A program made the position numbers and the translations under genes. A stretch of 64,000 nt of DNA from Diaphorobacter nitroreducens. Lineage in GTDB: Bacteria; Pseudomonadota; Gammaproteobacteria; Burkholderiales; Burkholderiaceae_C. The stretch's first letter is position 1, and the number at the start of each line of letters is the position of its first letter. The stretch covers positions 170,692 to 234,691 of the forward strand of contig RJVL01000005.1 in the NCBI GenBank assembly GCA_003755025.1, written 5' to 3'. Below, in pieces: positions 26,447-36,116 of this stretch. Under the pieces are notes generated by a model. That model searched no databases, was not told the DNA's origin, and saw nothing but the letters and a program-made list of their open reading frames with translations.

Positions 26447-28318
26447 TTATGGAGCCTTGGGTGCCTGGGGCACATCGGGCGGCAGGCCGGCGCCAGCCTC
26501 CGCCGCGGCCATGCGTTCCTGGCGCTCCTTGGCCATCTGCTCCACCAGCTGGGCGCGGCCCTGCTTGGCGACGGCGATCATGGCCTCGCGGTCGTTGTGG
26601 TGCTCGTACATGCGGTTGGACAGCGCCATGTTGTGCGCGCGGAAGCGCTCGGCCAAGGTGTCGGCCTCTTGCGGCGACAGGCCGTTGAGCTCCAGCACCG
26701 TGCGTGCGGTGCGCAGGCTGGACTCGAACACCTCGCGCTCCACATGCTCCACGCCCAGATCGCGCAGCGCGTGCCAGTGCGTCACGTCGCGCGCGCGCGC
26801 CACGATCTGCAACTGGGGAAAGTGCTTCTTCGCCAGTTGCACGATCTTGAGCGACTGCTCCGGCGCGTCCACCGCCACCACCAGGATGCGCGCATGCTCG
26901 GCGCCGGCCATGCGCAGCAGGTTCACGCGCGTGGCGTCGCCATAGAACACACGGTAGCCAAAGGTGTGGGCCACCTCCAGCATCTCCACGCTGTGGTCCA
27001 GCACCGTGGCGGGCACGCCCTGCGCCAGCATCATGCGCGCCACGATCTGCCCATAGCGCCCGAAGCCGGCAATGATCACCGGGGCCGACTGCGGCTCGGA
27101 GATCTCCTGCGCCTGCGGGGCGGTCTTCAGCGTGGCAAAGCGCTTGAGCAGCACCCGGTCCAGCAGCACCAGCAGCAGCGGGCTGATCAGCATGGACAAG
27201 GCTACCGCGCCGATCAGCAGCGACGCCATCTCGGCCGGAATCGCGCGAAAGCCCGCGCCGGCCTGGAACACCACGAAGGCGAACTCGCCGCCCTGCGCCA
27301 GCAGCAGCGTGAACACCGGCCGCTCCTGGTAGGGCATGGCGGTCACGCGCGCCAGCGTCCAGATCACCAGTGCCTTGATGCCCAGGAAGCCGAGCAGCAG
27401 CGCCAGCATGCCCCAGGGCGTGCGCAGGATCACGCCGAAGTCGATGCTCATGCCCACGGCGATGAAGAACAGGCCGAGCAGCAGTCCCTTGAAGGGCTCG
27501 ATGTCGGTCTCCAGCTCGCGGCGGAACTCGCTGTCGGCCAGCAGCACGCCGGCAAGGAACGCGCCCAGCGCCATCGACAGGCCCACCGACAGCATCAGCA
27601 TGGCGATGCCCACCACCAGGAACAGCGAGGTGGCGGTGAAGATCTCGGGCGTCTTGCTCTTTGCGATCCAGCGCAGCAGCGGGCGCAGCGCGAGCCGCCC
27701 GCCGAGCACGATGGCGCCCACCACGCCTAGGATCTTGGCTGCCTCCAGCAGCAGATCCTGCACTTCGTGCGGATGGTCCAGCTCGGCCGCGCGCGCGGCC
27801 ACGCCCAGCAGCGGCAGCAGCGCCAGGATGGGGATCGCCGCCACGTCCTGGAACAGCAGGATCGAGAAGGCCTTCTGCCCGCTGTCCGTGCGCATCAGGT
27901 TGCGCTCGTTGATCACCTGCAGCGCGATGGCGGTGGACGACAGCGCCAGCCCCAGCGCGCCCACCAGCCCCACACGCCATGGCAGCCCGAACGCCCAGGC
28001 CGCGGCCCACAGCAGTGCGGCGCAGCCCACCATCTGGGCCGTGCCCAGGCCGAAGATGGGGCGGCGCAGGCTCCACAGGCGGCTGGGTTGCAGCTCCAGC
28101 CCCACCAGAAACAGCATCAGCACCACGCCGAACTCCGCGAAATGCAGGATATCCTGCACATTGCTCACCAGCGCCAGGCCCCAGGGGCCGATGGCGATGC
28201 CCGCGGCCAGGTAGCCGATGATGGCGCCCAGCCCCAGCGCGCGGGCGATGGGGACGGCGATCACGGCCGCGGCGAGATAGGTGAATCCGTAGGTGAGCCA
28301 GACGGGGGCTTGGGCCAT
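26447..28318 (-). CDS. kefC: Monovalent cation:proton antiporter, KefB/KefC type
   Basis: 623 residues. Residues about 1-390 form a CPA2 antiporter domain of about 12 helices (GYLAAGIAIGPWGLALVSN near the start); about 405-520 a Rossmann TrkA-N/RCK domain with the nucleotide loop AGFGRYGQIVARMM. The C-terminal region is charged. Family members exchange K+ for H+, often regulated by glutathione adducts. I chose the Met at 28318, immediately before the first helix; the frame is open to 28510 but that leader is Arg/Pro-rich. Alternative identity: a YbaL-type transporter. Confidence 0.87.
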   Translation of the reverse strand: MAQAPVWLTYGFTYLAAAVIAVPIARALGLGAIIGYLAAGIAIGPWGLALVSNVQDILHFAEFGVVLMLFLVGLELQPSRLWSLRRPIFGLGTAQMVGCAALLWAAAWAFGLPWRVGLVGALGLALSSTAIALQVINERNLMRTDSGQKAFSILLFQDVAAIPILALLPLLGVAARAAELDHPHEVQDLLLEAAKILGVVGAIVLGGRLALRPLLRWIAKSKTPEIFTATSLFLVVGIAMLMLSVGLSMALGAFLAGVLLADSEFRRELETDIEPFKGLLLGLFFIAVGMSIDFGVILRTPWGMLALLLGFLGIKALVIWTLARVTAMPYQERPVFTLLLAQGGEFAFVVFQAGAGFRAIPAEMASLLIGAVALSMLISPLLLVLLDRVLLKRFATLKTAPQAQEISEPQSAPVIIAGFGRYGQIVARMMLAQGVPATVLDHSVEMLEVAHTFGYRVFYGDATRVNLLRMAGAEHARILVVAVDAPEQSLKIVQLAKKHFPQLQIVARARDVTHWHALRDLGVEHVEREVFESSLRTARTVLELNGLSPQEADTLAERFRAHNMALSNRMYEHHNDREAMIAVAKQGRAQLVEQMAKERQERMAAAEAGAGLPPDVPQAPKAP

Positions 28319-28460
28319 GGTGTGCAGGAAGAGGGCGCGAAAAGTGATGCGGGGAAGTGCGTGCGCCGCACTCGGGCGCCGGCAGAAATTGTGCACCCGG
28401 CCCGCGGGCGGCGCAGGCGCGGGGGCCCGCCGGGCGGTCAGGGTGCCGTGGATGCTCTTG

Positions 28461-28507
28461 TTTTGATAGCTGTTAGCGCTGGATGGAAAAGCGCTAGGCC
28501 GCGTTTT
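28461..28507 (+). repeat. Interspersed repeat, copy 6
   Basis: TTTTGATAGCTGTTAGCGCT, then GATGGAAAAGCGCTAGGCC and GCGTTTT. In the 286-bp divergent gap between the antiporter and the LysE exporter; a TAGAAT hexamer (28559-28564) further on may be the -10 of the latter. Confidence 0.8.
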
Positions 28508-28604
28508 CATGCCGGACGCCCGAGGACCGCCGCGCAGCGTGCCGGCTGCGTCGGCCGATAGAATCGCCGCATTCCTTCCCCCTCATTTCCCAACGGACCA
28601 CGAC

Positions 28605-29243
28605 ATGGACTGGCATACCTGGATGGCTTTTTTTGCGGCGTCGTGGGTGATCGCCATCTCGCCGGGCTCGGGCGCCGTGCTGTCCATGAGCCACGGGCTG
28701 TCCTACGGCGTGCGCAAGGCGGGCGCCACGATCCTGGGGCTGGAGCTGGGCCTGCTGCTGATCCTGGTGGTGGCCGGCGCGGGCGTGGGGTCGCTGCTGG
28801 TGGCGTCGGAACTGGCCTTCAGCATCGTCAAGGTGCTGGGTGCGTGCTACCTGATCTACCTGGGCTTCATGCAGTGGCGCGCGGGCGCCGCCGGCACGCT
28901 GCAGGGCGACCTGCAGGCGCAGCCCGCGAGCTGGCGCCGCCGCGTGCTCACCGGCCTGCTGACCAATGCGACCAACCCCAAGGGCATCATCTTCATGGTG
29001 GCCGTGCTGCCGCAGTTCATGACCGACACGCGCCCGCTGTGGAGCCAGCTGCTGGTGATGGCCGTCACCATGCTCTCGGTGGACCTGATCGTGATGAACG
29101 GCTACGCCGCCAGCGCCAGCGCGCTGCGCACGCTGATGCGCAGCGGCCGCGCCATGCGCACGCAGAACCGCGTGTTTGGCGGCCTGCTGATGCTGGTGGG
29201 CGCAGGACTGTTTTTCGTTAAGCGCGGCACACAGCACGGATAG
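28605..29243 (+). CDS. LysE/RhtB family amino-acid exporter
   Basis: 212 residues, six predicted helices. Family marks are the N-terminal IAISPGSGAVLSMSHGLSYG, GLELGLLL, and NATNPKGIIFMVAVLPQF (the NPK block). Exports small amino acids such as threonine or homoserine lactone; substrate unresolved. The start at ATG 28605 is supported by family position. Confidence 0.88.
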   Translation: MDWHTWMAFFAASWVIAISPGSGAVLSMSHGLSYGVRKAGATILGLELGLLLILVVAGAGVGSLLVASELAFSIVKVLGACYLIYLGFMQWRAGAAGTLQGDLQAQPASWRRRVLTGLLTNATNPKGIIFMVAVLPQFMTDTRPLWSQLLVMAVTMLSVDLIVMNGYAASASALRTLMRSGRAMRTQNRVFGGLLMLVGAGLFFVKRGTQHG

Positions 29244-29250
29244 CCGCTGG

Positions 29251-29308
29251 TTTGCTATTTTTATAATAGCTAGTGGCGCTTGATGGACGGGCGCTAAGGC
29301 CTGTTTTT
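29251..29308 (+). repeat. Interspersed repeat, copy 7
   Basis: ATAATAGCTAGTGGCGCTTG followed by ATGGACGGGCGCTAAGGCC and a T-run; same plan as the other copies. It starts 7 bp after the LysE stop. Confidence 0.8.
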
Positions 29309-29390
29309 GCTTATGTGGAGCCAGCGGCCGTGACCGCCGGCACTACGATGCGGGCTGGCCCCGCGCGGGTACGGAACACAGGAGGCAGGC

Positions 29391-30011
29391 ATGACCGTGG
29401 TCGCAGTTGCAAATCCCAAGGGCGGCGTGGGCAAGTCCACGCTGGCCACCAACATCGCTGGCTACTACGCCAGCCGCGGGCATGCGGTGGTGCTGGGCGA
29501 TGTGGACCGCCAGCAGTCCGCGCGGCTGTGGCTGCAGCAACGCCCGGCCGCGGCGCGCCCCATCGGCGCGTGGGACGTGGAGCCCGATCGCTTCGACAAG
29601 CCGCCCAAGCATGCCACCCACGCCGTGCTCGACACGCCCGCGGGCCTGCACGGCTGGCGGTTGAAGGACATGCTCAAGCTGGCCGACCGCATCATCGTGC
29701 CGCTGCAGCCCAGCGTGTTCGATATCTTCGCCACGCGCCAGTTTCTGGACGAGCTGGCCGCGCACCGTCGCAGCGCGGGCGTGCCGATCGGCATCGTGGG
29801 CATGCGCGTGGACGCGCGCACCATCGCGGCGGACAAGCTGCATGCCTTCGTGGACAGCCTGGGCCTGCCGGTGCTGGGCTACCTGCGCGACACGCAGAAC
29901 TACATCCACCTGGCGGCGCACGGCCTGTCGCTGTTCGATCTGTCGCCCGGCCGCGTGGCGCGCGACCTGGAGCAGTGGCAGGGCATCTGCGCCTGGCTGG
30001 ACGGCGCCTGA
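29391..30011 (+). CDS. ParA/MinD-like P-loop ATPase
   Basis: 206 residues. Deviant Walker A KGGVGKST (about 10-17), followed by the LGDVDRQQSA switch and Walker B-like VLDTPAG. Such small ParA-like ATPases partition plasmids, chromosomes or protein clusters. No ParB or parS is seen nearby, and this chromosome's main parAB usually sits at the origin, so it is more likely a positioning ATPase for another cargo. Sits alone between a repeat and the MaoC gene. Confidence 0.85.
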   Translation: MTVVAVANPKGGVGKSTLATNIAGYYASRGHAVVLGDVDRQQSARLWLQQRPAAARPIGAWDVEPDRFDKPPKHATHAVLDTPAGLHGWRLKDMLKLADRIIVPLQPSVFDIFATRQFLDELAAHRRSAGVPIGIVGMRVDARTIAADKLHAFVDSLGLPVLGYLRDTQNYIHLAAHGLSLFDLSPGRVARDLEQWQGICAWLDGA

Positions 30012-30091
30012 CGCGCGCTGGCCGATTTCCAGCGCCAGGGCTGTCGCGATGCCGACAGGCGCCCGCGCGCGCAGGCCGCTACAGTGGCCGC

Positions 30092-30556
30092 ATGAAAACC
30101 TTCCGCAGCTATTCCGAAGTGGCCTCCTGCGTCGGGCAGGAAGTGGCCGTCACCGACTGGGTGGAAGTCACCCAGGCGCAGATCGACCGGTTTGCCGACG
30201 CCACGGGCGACCACCAGTGGATCCATGTGGACCCGCAGCGCGCAGCGCAGGGGCCGTTCGGCACCACCATCGCGCACGGCTTTCTGACACTGTCGCTGCT
30301 GCCGCGCTTCATGGAGGCATCGTTTGCCATCACCGGCGCGCGCATGGGCGTGAACTACGGGCTCAACCGGGTGCGCTTCCCCGCTCCCGTGCCCGTGGGC
30401 AGCCGGCTGCGCGCGCACATGGTGCTGGCAGCGGCCGAGCCCGTCGCGCCCGACGGCATGCAGATGACCTGGGAAGTGACGCTGGAGCGCGAGGGTGGCG
30501 ACAAGCCCGTGTGCGTGGCCGAGGCGCTGGTGCGCAGCTACGGCGCACCCGCCTGA
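30092..30556 (+). CDS. MaoC family (R)-hydratase/dehydratase
   Basis: 154 residues, single hotdog fold. The hydratase-2 motif is FADATGDHQWIHVDPQRA with catalytic Asp and His, followed by GPFGTTIAHGFLTLSLLP. Converts enoyl-CoA to (R)-3-hydroxyacyl-CoA (PHA or fatty-acid side paths) or related. ATG 30092 is the natural start. The preceding ParA gene is 80 bp upstream. Confidence 0.9.
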   Translation: MKTFRSYSEVASCVGQEVAVTDWVEVTQAQIDRFADATGDHQWIHVDPQRAAQGPFGTTIAHGFLTLSLLPRFMEASFAITGARMGVNYGLNRVRFPAPVPVGSRLRAHMVLAAAEPVAPDGMQMTWEVTLEREGGDKPVCVAEALVRSYGAPA

Positions 30557-30587
30557 CGGGGCTGCGCCGGGGGCCTGCCGGTCCGGT

Positions 30588-31076
30588 TCAGGCAGGCTGG
30601 GTCTGCGTGGACGGAGTGAGAAAGCTGTTTTGCCGCCACGCCTCGTAGACCGTCACGGCCACGGCGTTGGACAGATTCAGGCTGCGCTGGTTGGGCAGCA
30701 TCGGCAGGCGCAGGCGCTGCGCGGGGGGGAACGTCTCGCGCAGTTCCGGCGGCAGGCCGCGCGATTCGGCGCCGAACACGAACCAGTCGCCCGGCAGGAA
30801 GCCCGTGTCGTACACCGACTGCGTGCCATGGGTGGTCAGCGCGAACATGCGCGACAGGTCGGGCTGCATGTCGCGCAGCAGGGCCGTCCAGCCCGGGTGG
30901 CGGCGCACCTCGGCGTACTCGTGGTAGTCCAGCCCCGCGCGGCGCATGAGAGGGTCTTCCATGGAGAAGCCCAGCGGTTCCACCAGATGCAGCATGCAGC
31001 CGGTATTGGCGGCCAGGCGGATCACGTTGCCGGTGTTGGGCGGAATCTCAGGCTCGACGAGGACGATGTGAAACAT
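30588..31076 (-). CDS. trmL: tRNA (cytidine(34)-2'-O)-methyltransferase
   Basis: 162 residues, SPOUT class. Motifs: VEPEIPPNTGNVIRLAANTG at the N-terminus, WFVFGAESRGLPPE, and the C-terminal knot RSLNLSNAVAVTVYEAWRQ. It methylates the wobble base of tRNA-Leu. ATG 31076 gives the family N-terminus MFHIVLVEPEIPP; the frame's upstream extension is dispensable. Confidence 0.93.
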   Translation of the reverse strand: MFHIVLVEPEIPPNTGNVIRLAANTGCMLHLVEPLGFSMEDPLMRRAGLDYHEYAEVRRHPGWTALLRDMQPDLSRMFALTTHGTQSVYDTGFLPGDWFVFGAESRGLPPELRETFPPAQRLRLPMLPNQRSLNLSNAVAVTVYEAWRQNSFLTPSTQTQPA

Positions 31077-31166
31077 GGTGGCTATTGTCGGCGGCCCGCG
31101 GGTGGCAGGCTGACGGATGAGGCGGCAGATGGTAATGAATCGTATACCGGCGGCCATGCCCGCGCG

Positions 31167-31895
31167 TCACGGCGTGCGGGCCAGCACCAGCGCGCAGACC
31201 TGCAGCGCACCCGCATCGCGCAGGGGCGCTGCGGCCGCATGCAGCGTGGCGCCGGTGGTCATCACGTCGTCCACCAGCAGCACCCGCTTACCGGCCAGTT
31301 GCGCGGCCCGCAGCGGGTCGGGCACGAAGGCGCCGCGCAGGTTGCGCAGCCGTTCGGCACGCGCCAGGTGGCTCTGCGCCTCGGTATCGCGCACGCGCAG
31401 CAGCATCCGCGCGTGCACCTGTGGGTGGCCCAGCGCGCGCGCCAGCAGCAGGGCCTGGTTGTAGCCGCGCTGGCGCAATCGCTCGGGTGACAGCGGCACG
31501 GGCAACACCAGGTCGGCCTGGGCTAGCGCTGCCTGCGCGCCTGGGGCACGCGCCATCAGTTGCGCCAGGGCGCCGGCCCAGCCGGGCTCCGCATGGAACT
31601 TGAACTGGGCCAGCAGGTCGGCCCAAGGAAAGGCGTAGCTCACTGCGGCCACGCAGGCATCCAGCGGCGGTGGGTGGCGCAGGCAGTCGCCGCACTGCGC
31701 GACGCCGTGGGGCAGCAACCGCGCGCAGGTGGCGCAGCGCGGGAGCGGCGGAGCAAACTGCATGCGGCAGGCGTCGCACACGGGACGTGCGGGCCAGGCA
31801 TGGCAGACCGCGCAGCGGCTGGGCACTGCCGCGCCCATGCGGGCTAGGCCGCGCGATATCCCTGCCAGGTGCGTGGCCAGATGCGTGAACAGCAT
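31167..31895 (-). CDS. comF: ComF family phosphoribosyltransferase-like protein
   Basis: 242 residues. Four N-terminal cysteine pairs form zinc-ribbon-like motifs (CAVCHAW, CDAC, CATC, CGDC). The phosphoribosyl-pyrophosphate motif VLLVDDVMTTGAT and the ERLRQRGYNQALLLARAL block mark ComF/GntX. Related proteins act in DNA uptake; in this family the exact role is unknown. ATG 31895 is chosen; the open extension back to 31976 overlaps the divergent neighbour's start. Confidence 0.88.
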   Translation of the reverse strand: MLFTHLATHLAGISRGLARMGAAVPSRCAVCHAWPARPVCDACRMQFAPPLPRCATCARLLPHGVAQCGDCLRHPPPLDACVAAVSYAFPWADLLAQFKFHAEPGWAGALAQLMARAPGAQAALAQADLVLPVPLSPERLRQRGYNQALLLARALGHPQVHARMLLRVRDTEAQSHLARAERLRNLRGAFVPDPLRAAQLAGKRVLLVDDVMTTGATLHAAAAPLRDAGALQVCALVLARTP

Positions 31896-31930
31896 GGGCT
31901 CAATATACTCGCGGCCATTTGCGGCCCGCC

Positions 31931-32839
31931 ATGTCCGAACACCTTCCGCCCACCATCGACCCGGTTGCCGCTGCACGCTGGCATGCCATGGTGCCCGAGG
32001 TCTCGCCCTGGTTGCACGAAGAGGTAGCGCAGCGCATGCAGGAGCGGCTGCAGTGGATCGTGCAGGCGCCGCAGGCCTGGTGCGACTGGGATCCGCTGCG
32101 CGGCGGCGTGCAGGGCCATGGCCTGGTGGGGCAACATTTCGAACAAGCCGCCAGCCATATCACCGAGACTTCATCACCCGCGGGGGAGGCGCTGGCGCGC
32201 GTGCGCTTCGCAAAGCCCTGGTGGAGCCCCGCGCGCTGGTCCGCGGCGGCGCCGCGCTTCGGGGTGCCGCCCGAGGGCAGCGTGCAGATGCTGTGGTCCA
32301 ACATGGCCCTGCACATGGCGGCGGACCCGCAGGCCCTGATCACCCAGTGGCATCGGGCACTGGCGGTGGACGGTTATCTGATGTTCTCGTGCCTGGGCCC
32401 TGACACGCTGCGCGAGCTGCACGCGCTGTATGCCGAGCTGGGCTGGCCCGCTGCCGGCCATGCCATGACCGACATGCACGACTGGGGCGACATGCTGGTG
32501 CATGCGGGGTTTGCCGAGCCTGTCATGGACATGGAACGCATCACGCTCACCTTTGCCACGCCCGAGCGGCTGCTGCAGGAGCTGCGCGGCCTGGGGCGCA
32601 ACCTGCATCCGCAGCGCTTTCCCGCGTTGCGCGGGCGCCACTGGCGCCAGCGACTGGAAGAGGCGCTGGCCCAGCGGCTGGCCGATCCTCGCCATGAGGG
32701 GCAGCTTGCATTGACCTTCGAGGTCGTCTACGGCCATGCCTTCAAGCCCGCGCCCCGCGTGCGCGTGGAGGGCAGCAGCGCGGTGTCGCTGCAGGACATG
32801 CGCGCCATGCTCCACGCAGGACGCACGCTGCCGCGCTGA
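31931..32839 (+). CDS. BioC-like SAM methyltransferase family protein (degenerate motif)
   Basis: 302 residues. C-terminal sections such as LMFSCLGPDTLRELHALY, AMTDMHDWGDMLVHAGFAEPVMDME and ERLLQELRGLGRNLH are typical of BioC, malonyl-ACP O-methyltransferase of biotin synthesis. However the SAM-binding glycine loop (LDLGCGTG-like) near residue 50 is not present; the corresponding stretch reads WCDWDPLRGGVQGHGLVGQH. It may bind SAM weakly, have another role, or be a non-catalytic relative. Start ATG 31931, divergent from comF by 35 bp. Confidence 0.75.
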   Translation: MSEHLPPTIDPVAAARWHAMVPEVSPWLHEEVAQRMQERLQWIVQAPQAWCDWDPLRGGVQGHGLVGQHFEQAASHITETSSPAGEALARVRFAKPWWSPARWSAAAPRFGVPPEGSVQMLWSNMALHMAADPQALITQWHRALAVDGYLMFSCLGPDTLRELHALYAELGWPAAGHAMTDMHDWGDMLVHAGFAEPVMDMERITLTFATPERLLQELRGLGRNLHPQRFPALRGRHWRQRLEEALAQRLADPRHEGQLALTFEVVYGHAFKPAPRVRVEGSSAVSLQDMRAMLHAGRTLPR

Positions 32840-33262
32840 GGGGGCTGCAGCGCAATTTGCGCTGTCAATGACCTCAATCAATGCAGGCTACAATTCTTTA
32901 AGATTGCAGATTCGGAACTCTCTTGGCGCGCCTGCATCGGGTGGTCGCCCGCGGCCGGCGTCGCGTCTTCTGGAGTTCTGATGGCGCCACGCGGCGCTCT
33001 CAGGCCTCCTTTCTGCGTCACTTCTTGGCAGTGTTCTCTCGGGACTAACGTGTATTGCAGCCATGTCCCGTGCTAGGCATGCTGAATGCGATCAAGAGAG
33101 TCCGTGTTGGATTGCGGAGACAACAGGCTGCCAGGAAAGCGGTCTGGACTGATTGGTGAAAGCGGGTGCACGGCATGCCCGCATGGCTTTGTGCGCCGCC
33201 TGACCCCACGCAGGCGCGCACCGAGGGATTGGTCAATTGGAGCTTAGAAGTAAGTGAGAACT
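32840..33262. promoter_or_regulatory. Long leader of the cytochrome oxidase operon
   Basis: About 420 bp without a supported gene. A TACAAT (32889-32894) is a possible -10, which would leave a 5' leader of about 365 nt before ctaC. The leader holds a GC-rich hairpin-prone stretch (about 32936-32965) and an inverted repeat GCGGGTGCACGGCATGCCCGC-like element (about 33163-33183; arms GCGGG and CCCGC). Whether it is a regulated leader or just a distant promoter is unknown. Confidence 0.35.
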
Positions 33263-34432
33263 ATGAAGAGCATTTCCAACAAGCTGGCTTCTGGGCTGCT
33301 GATGGCCGGAGCATGGGTGGGCACGGCGGCCCATGCGGTTCAAAGCCTGCCCGGCGGCCCGGCGGTGAACCAGCTGAACTTGCACCCCCCCGTGACCAAG
33401 ATCGCCGAGGAGCAGCACTTCCTGCATTGGATGATGCTCATCATCTGCACGGTGATCTTCGTCGGCGTGTTCTCGGTGATGTTCTATTCGATCTGGAAGC
33501 ACCGCAAGTCGCGCGGCGCCCAGGCCGCCAATTTCCACGAGTCCGTCACCGTCGAGGTGGTCTGGACGGTGATCCCCTTCATCATCGTGGTTCTCATGGC
33601 CCTGCCGGCCACCAAGGTGCTGGTGGCGCAAAAGGACACGACCAATGCCGACCTCACGGTGAAGGTGACCGGCTACCAGTGGAAGTGGGGCTACGACTAT
33701 CTGTCGGGCGAGGGCGAGGGCCTGTCTTTCATCTCCACGCTGGACAGCAGCCATCGCCGGATGTCCGACAGCGGCAACGTGGCCAACGCGCCAGCCGACT
33801 ACCTGCTGAAGGTGGACGCACCCCTGGTGGTGCCGGTGGGCAAGAAGGTGCGCGTGATCACCACGGCCAACGACGTGATCCACGCCTTCATGGTGCCGGC
33901 GTTCGGCATCAAGCAGGACGCGATCCCCGGCTTCGTGCGCGACACCTGGTTCCGCGCGGAAAAGGTGGGTGACTACTACGGCCAGTGCGCCGAGCTGTGC
34001 GGCAAGGAGCACGCCTACATGCCGATCCACGTCAAGGTAGTGTCCGCACAGGAATATACGCAGTGGGTGGATGGCGAGAAAAAGAAGGCCGCCGCCAAGC
34101 TGGACGACCCCAGCAAGGTCTGGACGCTGGACGCGCTGCTGCCGCGCGGCGAGAAGGTCTACGCTGCCAACTGCGCCGCCTGTCACCAGGCCAACGGCAA
34201 GGGGGCCGGCCCCATCAAGCCGCTGGACGGTTCGGCCATCGTCACAGACGCCGACCACGCCAAGCAGATCCAGGTGGTGCTCAAGGGCGCTGCCAACGGC
34301 GCCATGCCCGCCTGGGCGCAGCTCAGCGACACCGATCTGGCCGCCGTGGTGACCTACACCAAGAACGCCTGGTCCAACAAGACGGGTCAGCTGGTGCAGC
34401 CGTCTGAAATCGTGGCCCAGCGCGGCAAGTGA
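33263..34432 (+). CDS. ctaC: Cytochrome c oxidase subunit II with C-terminal cytochrome c
   Basis: 389 residues. Signal peptide (about 1-25), two transmembrane helices (about 55-80 and 95-120), and a Cu-A domain with CAELCGKEH (C242, C246, H250), followed by a class I cytochrome c domain with CAACH (C304, C307, H308). This is the caa3-like arrangement: the fused heme c accepts electrons from soluble cytochromes. ATG 33263 is preferred over the GTG at 33254. First gene of the oxidase operon; the stop is 32 bp before ctaD. Confidence 0.95.
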   Translation: MKSISNKLASGLLMAGAWVGTAAHAVQSLPGGPAVNQLNLHPPVTKIAEEQHFLHWMMLIICTVIFVGVFSVMFYSIWKHRKSRGAQAANFHESVTVEVVWTVIPFIIVVLMALPATKVLVAQKDTTNADLTVKVTGYQWKWGYDYLSGEGEGLSFISTLDSSHRRMSDSGNVANAPADYLLKVDAPLVVPVGKKVRVITTANDVIHAFMVPAFGIKQDAIPGFVRDTWFRAEKVGDYYGQCAELCGKEHAYMPIHVKVVSAQEYTQWVDGEKKKAAAKLDDPSKVWTLDALLPRGEKVYAANCAACHQANGKGAGPIKPLDGSAIVTDADHAKQIQVVLKGAANGAMPAWAQLSDTDLAAVVTYTKNAWSNKTGQLVQPSEIVAQRGK

Positions 34433-34464
34433 ACCGCAACGCCCAACGCATTGAGGAATCGAAC

Positions 34465-36099
34465 ATGAGCGCAGTTCTGGACAATCACGGGCACGCCGGC
34501 GGCCAAGCACACGACCACGGTGACCACCACCACGGCCCCACCGGCTGGCGCCGTTGGGTGTTTGCCACCAACCACAAGGACATCGGGACGCTGTACCTGC
34601 TGTTCTCGTTCACCATGCTGATGATCGGCGGCGTGCTCGCGCTGCTGATCCGTGCCGAGCTGTTCCAGCCCGGGCTGCAGGTGGTGAACCCCGAGCTGTT
34701 TAACCAGCTCACCACCATGCACGGGCTGATCATGGTGTTCGGCGCCATCATGCCGGCCTTCGTGGGTTTCGCGAACTGGATGATCCCGCTGCAGATCGGC
34801 GCGTCCGACATGGCGTTCGCACGCATGAACAACTTCAGCTTCTGGCTGATGATCCCCGCGGCCATCATGCTGGTGTCGTCGTTCTTCATGCCGGGTGGCG
34901 CGCCTGCCGCGGGTTGGACGCTGTATGCGCCGCTGACCCTGCAGATGGGGCCGTCCATGGACGTGGGTATCTTCGCCATGCACATCCTGGGCGCCAGTTC
35001 CATCATGGGGTCGATCAACATCATCGTGACCATCCTGAACATGCGCGCGCCGGGCATGACGCTCATGAAGATGCCCATGTTCGCCTGGACCTGGCTGATC
35101 ACGGCCTACCTGCTGATCGCCGTGATGCCCGTGCTGGCCGGCGCGATCACCATGACGCTGACCGACCGCCACTTCGGCACCAGCTTCTTCAATCCGGCCG
35201 GCGGCGGCGACCCGGTGATGTACCAGCACATCTTCTGGTTCTTCGGCCACCCCGAGGTGTACATCATGATCCTGCCGGCCTTCGGCATCATCAGCCAGGT
35301 CGTTCCCGCCTTTAGCCGCAAGAAGCTGTTCGGCTACGCCTCCATGGTGTACGCCACCTCGTCCATCGCGATCCTGTCGTTCATCGTGTGGGCGCACCAC
35401 ATGTTCACCACGGGCATGCCAGTCACGGGCCAGCTGTTCTTCATGTACGCCACGATGCTGATCTCCGTGCCCACCGCCGTGAAGATCTTCAACTGGACGG
35501 CGACCATGTGGCGCGGCTCCATGACCTTCGAAACGCCCATGCTCTGGGCCGTGGGCTTCATCTTCGTGTTCACCATCGGCGGCTTCACGGGCCTGATCCT
35601 GGCCATGGCGCCGATCGATATCCAGCTGCAGGATACCTACTACGTGGTGGCCCACTTCCACTACGTGCTGGTGGCCGGTTCGTTGTTCGCCATGTTCTCG
35701 GCCTACTACTACTGGAGCCCCAAGTGGACGGGCATCATGTACTCGGAGACGCGCGGCAAGATCCACTTCTGGGGCTCGCTGATCACCTTCAACATCACCT
35801 TCTTCCCCATGCACTTTCTGGGGTTGGCCGGCATGCCGCGCCGGTATGCCGACTACCCCATGCAGTTTGCCGACTTCAACGCGCTGGCGTCCGTCGGGGC
35901 ACTGGGCTTTGGACTGATGCAGGTGTACTTTTTCCTGTTCGTCGTGCTGCCGGCCATGCGCGGGCGGGGCGTGAAGGCGCCGCAAAAGCCCTGGGAAGCC
36001 GCTGAAGGCCTCGAATGGGAAGTGCCGTCGCCCGCGCCGTTCCACACCTTTGAAGTGCCGCCCAAGCTGGACGCTACGGCCACGCGGGTGATCGGCTGA
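34465..36099 (+). CDS. ctaD: Cytochrome c oxidase subunit I
   Basis: 544 residues, twelve helices, the catalytic core with heme a, heme a3 and Cu-B. Ligand motifs visible are [11 protein letters not shown] (heme a), [13 protein letters not shown] (Cu-B His and cross-linked Tyr), [12 protein letters not shown] (His pair for Cu-B) and [12 protein letters not shown] (heme a3 and heme a). The K-channel and D-channel residues around [10 protein letters not shown] and NFSFWL are also recognisable. Unusually, the N-terminal tail is His-rich ([20 protein letters not shown], residues about 6-25). ATG 34465 was chosen; the frame extends back to 34429 into ctaC. Confidence 0.96.
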   Translation: MSAVLDNHGHAGGQAHDHGDHHHGPTGWRRWVFATNHKDIGTLYLLFSFTMLMIGGVLALLIRAELFQPGLQVVNPELFNQLTTMHGLIMVFGAIMPAFVGFANWMIPLQIGASDMAFARMNNFSFWLMIPAAIMLVSSFFMPGGAPAAGWTLYAPLTLQMGPSMDVGIFAMHILGASSIMGSINIIVTILNMRAPGMTLMKMPMFAWTWLITAYLLIAVMPVLAGAITMTLTDRHFGTSFFNPAGGGDPVMYQHIFWFFGHPEVYIMILPAFGIISQVVPAFSRKKLFGYASMVYATSSIAILSFIVWAHHMFTTGMPVTGQLFFMYATMLISVPTAVKIFNWTATMWRGSMTFETPMLWAVGFIFVFTIGGFTGLILAMAPIDIQLQDTYYVVAHFHYVLVAGSLFAMFSAYYYWSPKWTGIMYSETRGKIHFWGSLITFNITFFPMHFLGLAGMPRRYADYPMQFADFNALASVGALGFGLMQVYFFLFVVLPAMRGRGVKAPQKPWEAAEGLEWEVPSPAPFHTFEVPPKLDATATRVIG

Positions 36100-36116
36100 C
36101 ATTGCGGGAGATCGCC

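Noticed and set aside
29391-30011. ParA-like gene as sign of a plasmid or integrated element
   Set aside because: No ParB, replication, transfer or integrase gene nearby; flanks are housekeeping genes.
34387-36102. 571-codon minus-strand open frame opposite ctaD
   Set aside because: Shadow of the subunit I gene: low-complexity His/Arg/Glu-rich translation, no start signal, and the plus strand is clearly coding.
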